Positions 43,200-54,200 of a DNA stretch of 64,000 nucleotides are shown piece after piece. Each line of letters starts with the position of its first letter. Position 1 is the first letter of the stretch. The notes below the pieces were generated by a model that was not told where the DNA came from, made no database searches, and worked only from the letters and a program-made list of their open reading frames with translations. The translations under genes were made by a program, and so were the position numbers. Origin of the DNA: Siphonodentalium dalli (taxonomy: Eukaryota > Mollusca > Scaphopoda > Gadilida > Siphonodentaliidae); contig CP136062.1 in assembly GCA_032622095.1 (NCBI GenBank), forward strand, positions 158,156,875 to 158,220,874, written 5' to 3'.

Positions 43200-46100
43200 C
43201 CGTAGCTGATTAAGTGAATTACGCGAATAAGTTCACGGAGTACATGCTGGCCCATGCAAGGACGGTGTCAGGAAAGTTGTTTGTCCAGGAACATGTCGGC
43301 AAGATCGAGGAAGGTGTTAGAGGGTGCTGATGTAGATGGTAATGGTCTGCACGTGATCAGTCAACTATCTGTTGGCTTCAGAGTACCCAGGTACCATCAT
43401 GTTGTTTGTTCGAGTGGCACCTGAAATATTAACACGTTTACTGTAATTTTTTTGAAAATGTGATCTAAACAGAAACTGCTCACCACTGCATGTAGCTGTG
43501 AAAATATGTTGCGATTATAGTAACATGTACGAAATTGTTAGAATCCTAGATAATTCACATTTAAGTGCATTCAAATCTAACAGATTTCCATCCACCAAAT
43601 TTCTTACAAATGGTTTTACCTTCATGGATGGTAGACCCTTTTCACTGTTTCGTGTCATGATTTAGAAAATTTCTTCTGTCTTTGTTGCTGTGCATATATT
43701 GCCGCCTTTGACATTCTTGTTGATGGCTTTCTGCAGCTTGCTATCTGACGTTTCGCTTATCGGGAGACAAGCCACTTTACAATTGTGTTAGCGAGTGGAC
43801 CGTGTCAAATTGACCATGTTAATAAATTTAGTGTAAACTATATGTATGGTGCGTTCACGTGGATTAGCGAGAAGAAATTCATGTCAAATCGGAACCATTT
43901 AAGGAAAAAATACCAGCAAATTCCAGCGTGTTCACTGAATGTTTCCATAAGAGCAATTCTTTGTTGAAAATTATGGGCGTTCGTGTGGAAATGAGTGCGA
44001 ATAACAAAACTAGTTTAAAATAGTTATGTGTAGTTTTTGTTTAAATAACAGTCGATTAGAAACTGCTGAAGTTGATTTAAAATATTCAAAGAAATATATC
44101 ATAATCAGGTTTGCCAACAGTTTTGGTCCCGGTTTTCTTCAATAATCCAACTTAATTATAGACATAGAGAAGAACTAAATCCCCGACGAAAATCAAGTCA
44201 TCGTGCATTACTTATTCTTACTCGAAACTATTAGAGTACTACTGGTAGCTTTCACTAACTAGTAGGTAGTCCATGTATTAAATATACACGTAAATTATAC
44301 ATAATAAACGTTTTCAGATAGTATATAGTGATATAGGCGAACCAATGGTAAATGTTAATTTAATTTTAACAACAGGTCCTGTGGTTGATGTAATGAAAAA
44401 ATGCTGTAAGTGTGAGTATGGATATACCTATACATACACTAAAAAGGGTGCATTTTTATTTAACGAAATATTTAATGTTTTCCCGCTAAGATGTTGAAAC
44501 TATATAAGAAATATTTGTCAAATAGAACTTTATAAGAAGTAAATTAGTTATGTATCAATAAATATAATTAGAATGGCATGCTAACCACACTAAAGAAACG
44601 TCAAAACAATAAGATAATCCAGGGCATTTATCAAAAAAGCAAATAGTTAATTGCAAAACTATTGTTCTTCATAGTATTACTTACAAATTTTATGTTAAAA
44701 CCTTTTTTTAATATGGAGTTATTTTTAACTGAGCGCTGTTCTCACGAGATTGTGCACAATAGTTTTGTTTGCGTATATACATGACAAGTGAGTTTCCATT
44801 GATCTGACTTAGCCAAATTTGCCTGGGAAACAGAACATCGTTTGATGGTATTTTGGGGGTGTTTTTATATAACATGGCGATCACATTCTAATAAGTAAAC
44901 TTCCAATAAAGTAACAAGCTATTTCATAATGTAGGAGCAAACTCAGTTTACACACTAAACGCCCGTTTTTCTATTTATGAACCAAACCCTTATATATGAT
45001 CCCAAAAACGTGTCACTGACGACATGCACAGGTTTAGCCGTATGTTTAACTGCATACAGTATTTCAAATGTGAAGTTCGTGCAAGCGGTTAGATGTTTTC
45101 ATTCCTTAACGAACAACTCGCCTTATAAAACAACGATGTCGACACTTTTCGCGTTAGCCATTGTGAGAGACACTGGATGATACGAACTGGACACACAAAC
45201 AGGATACATTCTTGTTGATTTGGTCACCAAATATATAACCCACAAACCACTCCCACTGTCGATGGTTTTATGTATTTTCACACATTCGTTGATTGAAACA
45301 ATCTGGCGAATATTGCGAATATATTGGTACTAATGTGGTTCTATTTTCACAAGAGTTATCCAACTGGTGAAATTAGGCCGCTTTAGTTAACGAACAATAC
45401 TTTCTAATGGGATTCGCCGGTAATCCAAAAGGGATTACTCTCTGGTGCAATATGTCGTAACTAGCAATGTCCTTTGGGAGACAATAACACTGTTGATTGG
45501 ATATATGTTCATCTTCACGCCTTCACACTACAAACAGAAGGGTAGTAAATTGCGTTTGTGTAATCTATTCACAAAGAACAAAATAACACAATTTAAATAT
45601 GCCTATATACACTCTTAATACTTCTTTATACTTGTCAAATCCTCCCGGGTCTCACCCCAAAACTCCTCTTTCAAATTACTAAAGGATACGAGAAATTCGA
45701 ACTTCAATTCTGAAATAGGTAATGACTAATGAAACCAAAAAATAATGACAGCGTGTCTTCTGCTTTTCCCCCTTATATAATGACGAGGCTTGTCGGTCTT
45801 CGTTGTTTTTTCATGTGTCCACCTTGAAATTTCCAACTGTCCCCCCTGAACCAGACTAAGCTCCCAAGTTCGTGTAATACCAATTACACCCCGGCTTGAA
45901 ATTACAGAACTGGTCCCCACAGCCATGGTTTTATTTTGTTTAATGACTATTAGTCTTTGACTGACGATCGGGGAGGGGAAATGACCCACCAGGCCGACCA
46001 TTGTTCGGCCCAGTGTGAGAACAATTTGAAATCTGAACCTGATAACTGCCAAATCCTTGCTTCTAGAGGACTAACTCCGGCACAATCAGGCGTCGATATT

Positions 46101-46200
46101 TTTTAATTTATAAGGTTGGAACTGCTGGTAATTTTAGTCGAAAATTGTTATCAAAACCAGGACATTATATTACTGTTACTGGAATATCAAACTACTAGAA
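43200..46200. other. No confident gene in about 3 kb
   Basis: AT-rich sequence. Frames of 60-108 codons (43785-43967 plus, 44977-45180 plus, 45726-46052 minus) lack domains, start context and splice signals. No repeats stood out to me. Confidence 0.35.
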
Positions 46201-46499
46201 AACTTTTTAACCTATTGTTGGTGTGAAATTTACAACCACTGAGCACTGTGTCAGGTATGAAATGTCCAAAAGTTTAAAATTTTGACCAAAGTTGTGGTGA
46301 GAAACCCATCCCCACCCGGTCCCTGTCCATATATACATCTCATTCTCACCATCTTCTAATATTGGCTCGAGAAATGTGTTGCTATATGAAAACGATATTT
46401 CCACAACAAGTGGGCATTATACTTGAGAAGACATATATTCCACGAGGAGATACTTTAAAAAATCTATTTGCTTGTCCAATTCTCTTTCTCAATCTCTGT

Positions 46500-47010
46500 A
46501 TCCACATGTGTTGTATAGGTCTTCCGTCAACGACGGTCTTATGGAATGACACGCTGGCGAATAAATCCAACAATATCCCAACCATTTCAATTTTAATTTT
46601 ATTCGTCGGATTCCATAATGTAAAGATCAGTCTACGTTTGTGTTATGTCTCCGTCATCAATAATGAAGTCGCACGGAGACTCACAGTAGGTCTTCGCTAC
46701 ATATAAAAAGACCTCTTTGATGGACCCTGTTTGAAATTTATTTCGGACATAGTTTGCTACATCCGTAAAGCACTGTTCAGGTATTCTTAGCTGCTTTAGA
46801 AATGCCATCTTCAATAAGTAAATTTTCGACATATCTCGCATCTGATGGACATTGCGCTGCAGAAGCAAACAAATTATCTTCGTAACTTTGTGAAGACAAA
46901 CACCCGCGATATAACGAATGTTTGACCCCACATTCTGACAGAGAGTCTATGTCTGTCGATATGCTGGGAACTGCGGTGACACATGTCCTGGAGCTCATAT
47001 AACACGAACA
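46500..47010 (-). pseudogene. 'IRYIAG' protein C-terminal region, copy A
   Basis: The minus frame reads GSNIRYIAGVCLHKVTKIIC, LLLQRNVHQMRDMSKIYLLK and FLKQLRIPEQCFTDVANYV. It ends with an acidic tail (CDFIIDDGDITQT). Homologous sequence is found at 48500-49075 and 50981-51217. Nothing is known to me of its function. The RYIAG-plus-helix pattern is common in proteins encoded by invertebrate DNA transposons. Frame changes (a second frame is better at the SECGVKHS start) mark it as decayed. It lies downstream of a Pif1-type helicase relic in the same orientation. Confidence 0.5.
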
Positions 47011-47083
47011 CAATCTAACTTGAAAGTTATGTCAATGGGAGTAACTACAAAAATTGCCTATCTCTGTGTACAGTACCCCTTTA

Positions 47084-47525
47084 ACCCTTTACCCAACAAA
47101 TCGGCCAAAAACGCCCAAATAAAGCTTCAACAGCCTAAAATATCTTCGGTCTGTCTCAATAACACCATACAAATATGGATATCATTGGAACCGGTTCATT
47201 GACCACATTGTGATGATTACCGTTATGCCCTGTGCCAATGCATTCTCTTATATATGCGAGTCGACCATAGGTCACCTCGCATATATAAGAGAATGCATTG
47301 GCCTAAAAAATCACTTTTTACCATTTTTTGTTACATTCTTTAACAATTTTATAATTTTTTCTTACATTTTTTTACAATTTTTATAATATTTTTCTACATT
47401 CTTTGACAATTTTATCATTTGTAATATGTGTTAAGCCAATGCATTGTCTTATATATACGAGGCGACCTATGGTCGACTCGCATATATAAGAGAATGCATT
47501 GGCACAGGGCCGTTCTGTTGGGTGC
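47084..47525. mobile_element. TTAA-flanked element carrying two copies of the GCCAATGCATTCTCTTATAT hairpin
   Basis: The left end TTAACCCTTTACCCAACAAA, then TCGGCC, pairs with the right end GGCCGTTCTGTTGGGTG. Inside are two hairpins at about 47236-47305 and 47433-47507, each with stem AATGCATTCTCTTATATATG-type and loop GCGACCTATGGTCGA or inverse. They are separated by T-rich ~50-bp repeats (TTTTTACAATTTTATAAT). The same hairpin lies at 20.94 kb and 39.3 kb. The element is non-autonomous; piggyBac-like ends. Confidence 0.65.
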
Positions 47526-47934
47526 CATAAGTGCTTGGAACATCATTAACAATGTTCCCATGAATGTTGACGGTGCTCACATTTTAATCACATTCTTTGC
47601 CATATCAATTATCTGAGAAAATACTGACCTGACTATTTTTGTAGAAATTGTTTTAATATCTGGGGTTATATGTTCCACACCGAACAACTGGCGTGTAATT
47701 TCAATGTGGTCATTCCCGATAAGAAATATTGTTCATTGTTCTGTATAATAAATTCCACTCAGTCTTTCCCTTTGTGTCCCGCTGGCCAGTATGCAATAAA
47801 CATCATTAATATACTCTGCCAATATATCGGATTTTAAAAATTCTTGTTCTTGTGTTTCATATAAATATTTCCGTTCATTCCTTTTGACCAAATCGATCGT
47901 GGCAATGCAACTGTTAGAAATCTCTTATATGCCG

Positions 47935-48390
47935 TCTCATGTATGATTCCCATATCTGTGAGACAACATGTCCTATCTTCCATGAACCCCTGTACATCGT
48001 GGTGTAATACAAGTAGACATCTTGGGAATGATTCATCGATGCCATATGTTTTAATAATTCATAATGTGTATATCATCTGGGCACCGTAATCGGCCAACTG
48101 CAACACCAATTTGTCCGGCAGCGAAGAGAAGTGAACAATCCACCATGACTGAATCCATGGTCATACCATGGGCCCCGTGTACAGTCATCGCAAAAGCGTG
48201 TCGTGTGTGGTATCGTACCATTTTCCGACTAGTCACTTGTGTGATTTATGTTAAACATCGAACCGTTCTCTTTGTAACTTCACAGCCACTACACCAAAAG
48301 ATACAACTGGAGACTCTCCATGGAACCATTGAACGACTCCCTGCGTTCCGTTTGTCATACATTTTGACAAGGATAACAGGTGCACAGGAT
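47935..48390 (-). pseudogene. Pif1-like helicase C-terminal relic, copy A
   Basis: The minus strand encodes the last motifs of a Pif1/RRM3-type superfamily 1B DNA helicase. PVILVKMYDKRNAG is followed by GVVQWFHGESPVVSFGVVAV and KLQRERFDV, then a stop. In the next frame AFAMTVHGAHGMTMDSVMVD corresponds to motif V (usual T-I/V-H-K/R-x-Q-G-M-T-L-D). GQIGVAVGRLRCPDD corresponds to motif VI (V-A-x-x-R-A). After a further frame change comes FMEDRTCCLTDMG. The H in place of Q in GAHGMT and the R-to-L change near motif VI would harm activity. Such helicases occur in Helitrons and in Pif1-like genes spread by mobile elements. Motifs I-IV are absent. Confidence 0.65.
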
Positions 48391-48499
48391 TTCAAACAGA
48401 ACTCAACTGAACAGCCTTGTGACGCTGACCTTTCGACGAAGAGCTTGTGACTTTTCTCTGTTCAAAATGGATTTCTAATTGTGTAGGCCTTCTCTGACA

Positions 48500-49075
48500 C
48501 ACTGGCGAACATATCAAACAGTATTCCTACCATATTGATTTAATTTTCTTCGTGGGATTCAATATTGGAAATATCAGTCCACGCTTGTATTACGTCTTCG
48601 TCGTCATTAATGACACTCCGTGCCATCTCACTAATGCCAATAATATTCCGTTAAAATGATTGCACCGAGAACAAATTCGCATGGAGACCCTCAATACGGC
48701 TTTGCTACATATAAAATACCTCTTAATGGACCTTGTTTGAAATTTATTTCATAGCTTGCACATCCTTAATGCACTGTTCTGGTATTCGTAGCTGTTTCAG
48801 CAAAGCCATTGTCAATAAGTAAATTTTCGACGTATCTCGCATCTGATGGCCACTACGCTCCAGTAGCACACACATTCTCTTTATAACTTTGTGAAGACAA
48901 ATACCAGCGATATAAAGAGTTTTGACCCCAAAATCTAACTGAGGGGGTCGATGTGCTGGGAACTGCGGTGTCGCAAGACACATCTGTGTTAGAGCTGGCG
49001 GTTGATTCTGTGGCAGCAGAAGTACTTGGAACAGCATCAATGTCCTGAGCAATGTTGACGGTGCACACATTTTAG
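48500..49075 (-). pseudogene. 'IRYIAG' protein C-terminal region, copy B
   Basis: A Ser/Thr-rich linker (SAATESTASSNTDVSCDTAV, then PSTSTPSVRF) precedes LYIAGICLHKVIKRMC, LLERSGHQMRDTSKIYLLTM and ALLKQLRIPEQC. Beyond several frame changes the protein ends RSVINDDEDVIQAWTDISNI and a short Glu-rich tail at a TAA (about 48540). The linker is where copy C instead carries the 24-bp repeats. Function unknown; frameshifted. Confidence 0.5.
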
Positions 49076-49279
49076 TTCACATTCCTTACCACATCGTCAA
49101 TTATCTGAAAAAAATACGGATCTGAATAATTTTCTAGAACTTTTGTTCACAACTGGTGTTAAATGTTCCACCATGAACAAAGAGGCGTGCCATTTCAATA
49201 TGGTCGTCGTTCCCAATAAGAAATGTGTTCATAATTCTGTATAGTAAATGTATGATTCTTAAATATGTCAGACAACATG

Positions 49280-49640
49280 TCAGATCTTCCAAGAACCCCT
49301 GTGCGTAAATGGTGTAATATTAGTATGCATCTGCGGATGTTTCAACGATGATATATTTATTGAATAACTCAAAATATGTGTATCATCTGGGAACCGTGCG
49401 CGGCCAACTGCAACATCGATTTGTCCGGCAGCGAAGAAAAGTGAACAATCCACGATGACCGAATCCAGTGTCATACCCTGGGCCCTGTGTACAGTCATCG
49501 CAGAAGCGAGTTGTTAGGGGTAGTGTACTTTCTCGACTACTCCCTTGTGTGATTTATGTTGATCATCGAACCGTTCTCATTGAAACTTCACAAACAATTC
49601 AGCACAAGATACCACTGGAGACTATCCATGGAACTATTGA
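49280..49640 (-). pseudogene. Pif1-like helicase C-terminal relic, copy B
   Basis: One frame runs from about 49637 to 49280 with four in-frame stops. It contains SPVVSCAELFVKFQ, ERFDDQHKSHKGVV, then motif V AMTVHRAQGMTLDSVIVD and motif VI DVAVGRARFPDD. Motifs V and VI are intact, while the upstream stops make it a pseudogene. At least some of the stops (Trp to TAG, Gln to TAA) are simple transitions by comparison with copy A. Upstream, at about 49,640-49,800, a Gly/Arg-rich stretch may belong to another domain. Confidence 0.65.
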
Positions 49641-49776
49641 ACAGCCGACTTGCCGACTAAAGTTAGTCGATTGCAAGCGGTGTTACGACCACGTCCATTG
49701 GGTTCCAATCCTCCCCGTCCTCTGCCTCTTCCTCTGCGACGATCAACACCACAACCATATCGGCCTTGTCCTTCAC

Positions 49777-50075
49777 TGTTAAAACAGAACCGTGAACATT
49801 CATGGTTATTTGCCGGCAATTTGGGGACCGGTTGGACCGTGAATTTTTCACGGTCTTACCGTTAAAACATTTACAGCCAATCTGTGAATTGTTCACGGTC
49901 TGTCCGTTAAACAATTTACAGCAAATCCGTGAATTTTTCAGGGTCTGTCCGTTCTTGACTTTACAATTGAACCGTAGAATTTTTTAAACGGTTATGCCGT
50001 TAAAACATTTACAGCAAAACCGTGAATTTTCACGGTCTGCCCATTTATCAGTTACAGTCACACCGTAAAATTCTT
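49777..50075. repeat. Minisatellite, about 45-48-bp unit, five to six copies
   Basis: GTTAAAACATTTACAGC, then AACCGTGAATTTTTCACGGT, repeats at about 45-48 bp intervals (49861, 49906, 49951, 49999, 50042). Each unit holds a small palindrome, CCGTGAA...TTCACGG. Copies are diverged. Non-coding. Confidence 0.75.
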
Positions 50076-50407
50076 AGTATTAGTCTGTTCATGTATTGAC
50101 TTTTGTGGTCACTAATATAGGCCTGATGATTGAAAATTGAAAATCTATTCCTTATAATTTCAAAGATATTTAGCAATATTGTAAATTCAACTCCGGACAG
50201 ACACATGTATTATGTGAAATGCAACTGGGGTGGTTTCATACAACCTTAGTAAAGCTGAATGTGTCTTGGTGTGTATTTCATGAGTTACCTAACCTGAAAA
50301 TGCATTAACTTATGAGATAACTTTCTATGCACATTTAGCTTAACTGCAACTATGCTAAATCCTGCAGTCCAATTTCACTGCTAATATACATGTATGTCTA
50401 GTTTGAG

Positions 50408-50755
50408 TTAGTATAGAGTGTCAATGGAATCTATTAAATGAAATGCACAGACGGTTATCGCATATAGGTTAGCGCGTTTCCAGGATAGAAAACTCTTTGG
50501 AAAAAACATACAAAGACAACATCTTTCGCTTAATAGTAAAATGTAACTATTATGTAGACAAATAACATTTAATGAAACTGATGAATCAGTGACACAACAG
50601 TCAACATATTCCTCTATCCTTGTACTTGATTTCTCCATAACAGTATACATATCCAGAAATGTCCATGTCCGGTTGGTCAGCCAATGTATTGGCAACATTA
50701 TTTCTTCACGAAAATCCAGTTCATTTGAAAGAACATCCGAAATATCATTGAACAA
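50408..50755 (-). CDS. 115-codon ORF, unrecognised
   Basis: An uninterrupted frame begins MFNDISDVLSNELDFREEIM and continues with LPIHWLTNRTWTFLDMYTVM. Composition is protein-like in the first two thirds and Cys/Leu-rich at the end. It sits in the same orientation as the helicase and IRYIAG relics, between copy B and copy C. It may be another part of the same mobile element, or chance. No domain recognised. Confidence 0.3.
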   Translation of the reverse strand: MFNDISDVLSNELDFREEIMLPIHWLTNRTWTFLDMYTVMEKSSTRIEEYVDCCVTDSSVSLNVICLHNSYILLLSERCCLCMFFPKSFLSWKRANLYAITVCAFHLIDSIDTLY

Positions 50756-50980
50756 CTAAATTAAACACCACCGTCCTGCAACTGTCAACTTTATATATCA
50801 GACAGTGCATCAGTTGCTATCGCATGCTTATAGGAAAGCTGGTTGTCGTCGCGGAGTCTTATATTCGAATCTTGGAACTGTCTCGTGTATCAGACTATCT
50901 CACTTAAATTTCCACAAATCTTGTAACATTATATTCAGTGCATTTCTGTGCCAGTTCCTATCGTAGGCCCTTCTTGAAAT

Positions 50981-51217
50981 TTATTTCCGACATCGTTTCC
51001 ACGTATGTTCCGGTATTCTGAGCTGCTTTAGCAGTGCCATCTTCATTAAATTGATGTTAGACGTATCTCGCATCTGATGGCCACTGCGCTCCAGAAGCAA
51101 ATAAATTATCTTGATAACTGTGTGGAGACAAATACCCGCGATGTAACGAATTTTGCACCCCACAATCTGATTTAGAGGGTATATCTCTGTCGATGAGCTG
51201 CATGGAACTTCGGTGTC
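50981..51217 (-). CDS. 'IRYIAG' protein C-terminal region, copy C, in frame with the minisatellite
   Basis: The frame ends at a stop at 50981. It reads VSLDTEVPCSSSTEIYPLNQ, then IVGCKIRYIAGICLHTVIKI, IYLLLERSGHQMRDTSNINL and ALLKQLRIPEHTW. It is homologous to copies A and B but truncated at the C-terminus (frame lost after LRIPE). Upstream, without a stop, the frame continues through at least 30 units of the 24-bp repeat (each VISIHQQP) to 51985. The linker that precedes IRYIAG in copy B is Ser/Thr-rich, while here it is replaced by the repeats. Whether a real protein is made is unknown. Confidence 0.45.
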   Translation of the reverse strand, partial: DTEVPCSSSTEIYPLNQIVGCKIRYIAGICLHTVIKIIYLLLERSGHQMRDTSNINLMKMALLKQLRIPEHTWKRCRK

Positions 51218-54200
51218 GAGAGACACAGGTTGCTGTTGTATCGAGATAACAGGCTGCTGGTGTAATGAGATAACATGCTGCTGGTGTATCGATATAACAG
51301 GCTGCTGGTGTATCGAGATAACAGGCTGCTGGTGTATTGAGATAACAGGCTGCTGGTGTATATCGATAACAGGCTGCTGATGTATAGAGATAACATGCTG
51401 CTGGTGTATCGAGATAACAGGCTGCTGGTGCATAGAGATAACATGCTGCTGGTGTATAGAGATAACAGGCTGCTGGTGTATCGAGATAACAGGCTGCTGG
51501 TGTATTGAGATAACAGGCTGATGGTGTATCGATATAACAGGCTGCTGGTGTATCGAGATAACAGGCTGCTGGTGTATTGAGATAACAGGCTGCTGGTGTA
51601 TATAGATAACAGGCTGCTGATGTATAGAGATAACATGCTGCTGGTGTATCGAGATAACAGGCTGCTGGTGCATAGAGATAACATGCTGCTGGTGTATAGA
51701 TATAACAGGCTGCTGGTGTATAGAGATAACAGGCTGCTGGTGTATTGAGATAACATGCTGCTGGTGTATCGATATAACAGGCTGCTGGTGTATCGAGATA
51801 ACAGGCTGCTTGTGTGTAGAGATAACCGGGTGCTGGTGTATAGAGATAACATGCTGCTGGTGTATATAGATTACCGGCTGCTGGTGCATAGAGATAACCG
51901 GCTGCTGGTGTATTGAGATAACAGGCTGCTGGTGTATCGAGATAACAGGCTGCCGGTGTATTGAGATAACAGGCTGTTGGTGCATAGAGGTAAGAGGTTG
52001 CTGGTGTATAGAGATAACAGGCTGCTGGTGAATTGAGATAACAGGCTGCAGGTGTATCGAGATAACAGGCTGCTGGTGTATCGATATAACAGGCTGCTGG
52101 TGTATTGAGATAACAGGCTGCTGGTGTATAGAGACAACAGGCTGCTGGTGTATCGAGATAACTGGCTGCTGGTGTATTGAGATAACAGGCTGATGGTGTA
52201 TCGAGATAACAGGCTGCTGATGTCTAGAGATAACAGGCTGCTGGTGTATATAGATAACAGGCTACTGGTGTATAGAGATAACAGGCTGCTGGTGTATCGA
52301 GATAACAGGCTGCTTGTGTATAGAGATAACAGGCTGCTGGTGTATCGAGATAACAGGCTGCTGGTGTATAGAGATAACAGGCTGCTGGTGTATATAGATA
52401 ACAGGCTACTGGTGTATAGAGATAACAGGCTGCTGGTGTATCGAGATAACAGGCTGCTTGTGTATCGACATAACATGCTGCTGGTGTATAGATATAACAT
52501 GCTGCTGGTGTATAGAGATAAAAGGCTGCTGGTGTATCGAAATAACATGCTGCTGGTGTATAGAGATAACAGGCTGCTGGTGTATATAGATAACAGGCTG
52601 CTGGTGTATTGAGATAACAGGCTGCTGGTGTATTGAGATAACAGGCTGCTGGTGTATCGAGATAACAGGCTGCTGGTGTATCGAGATAACATGCTGATGG
52701 TGTATTGATAACATGTGGGTTATAGAGATAACAGGCTACTGGTGTAATGAGATAACAGGCTGCTGGTGTATTGAGATAACAGGCTGATGGTGTATAGAGA
52801 TAACAGGCTGATGGTGTATCGAGATAACAGTCTGCTGGTGTATCGATATAACAGGCTGCTGGTGTATCGAGATAACAGGCTGCTGGTCTATCGAGATGAC
52901 AGGCTGCTGGTGTATAGAGATAACAGGCAGCTGGTGTATCGATGTAACAGGCTGCTGGTATATCGAGATAACAGGCTGCTGGTGTATTGATAACATGTGG
53001 GTTATAGCGATAACAGGCTACTGGTGTAATGAGATAACAGGCTGCTGGTGTATTGAGATAACAGGCTGATGGTGTATAGAGATAACAGGCTGATGGTGTA
53101 TCGAGATAACAGTCTGCTGGTGTATCGAGATAACAGGCTGCTGGTGTATCGAGATAACAGGCTGCTGGTATATCGAGATAACAGGCTGCTGGTGTATAGA
53201 GATAACAGGCTGCTGGTGTATCGATGTAACAGGCTGCTGGTATATCGAGATAACAGGCTGCTGGTGTATTGATAATATGTGGGTTATAGAGATAACAGGC
53301 TGCTGGTGTATAGTGATAACAGGCTGCTGTTGTATCGAGATAACAGGCTGCTGGTGTATTGAGATAACAGGCTGCTGGTGTATAGATATAACATGCTGCT
53401 GGTTTATCGAGATAACAGGCTGCTGGTGTATTGAGATAACTGACTGCTGGTGTATCGAGATAACAGGCTGCTGGTGAATCGAGATAACAGGCTGCTGGTG
53501 TATTGATAACATGTGGTTTATTGAGATAGCAGGCTACTGGTGTAATGAGATAACATGCTGCTGGTGTATTGAGATAACAGGCTGCTGGTGTATAGAGATA
53601 ACATGCTGCTGATGTATTGAGATAACAGGCTGCTGGTGTATTGAGATAGATAACAGGCTGCTGCTGTGTTGAGGTAACAGGCTTCTGGTATATCGAGATA
53701 ACAGGCTGCTGGTGTATTGATAATATGTGGGTTATAGAGATAGCAGGCTGCTGGTGTATTGAGATAACAGACTGCTGGTGCATAGAGATAACAGGCTGCT
53801 GGTGTATAGATATAACAGGCTGCTGGTGTATATATTTAACAGGCTGCTGATGTAATGAGATAACAGTCTGCTGGTGTATCGAGATAACATGCTGCTGGTG
53901 TATAGAGATAACAGGCTGCTGGTGTATCGAGATAACAGGCTGCTGGTGTATCGAGATAACATGATGCTGGTGTGTTGAGATAACAGGCTGCTGGTGTATA
54001 GAGATAACAGGCTACTGGTGTATCGAGATAACAGGCTGCTGGTGTATCGAGATAACAGGCTGCTGGTGTATCGAGATAACAGGCTGCTGGTGTATCGAGA
54101 TAACAGGCTGCTGGTGTATAGAGATAACAGGCTGCTGGTGTATCGATGTAACAGGCTGCTGGTATATCGAGATAACAGGCTGCTGGTGTATTGATAATAT

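Noticed and set aside
48064-48450. 128-codon plus ORF
   Set aside because: It is the complement of the Pif1-like helicase relic, whose motifs are on the minus strand.
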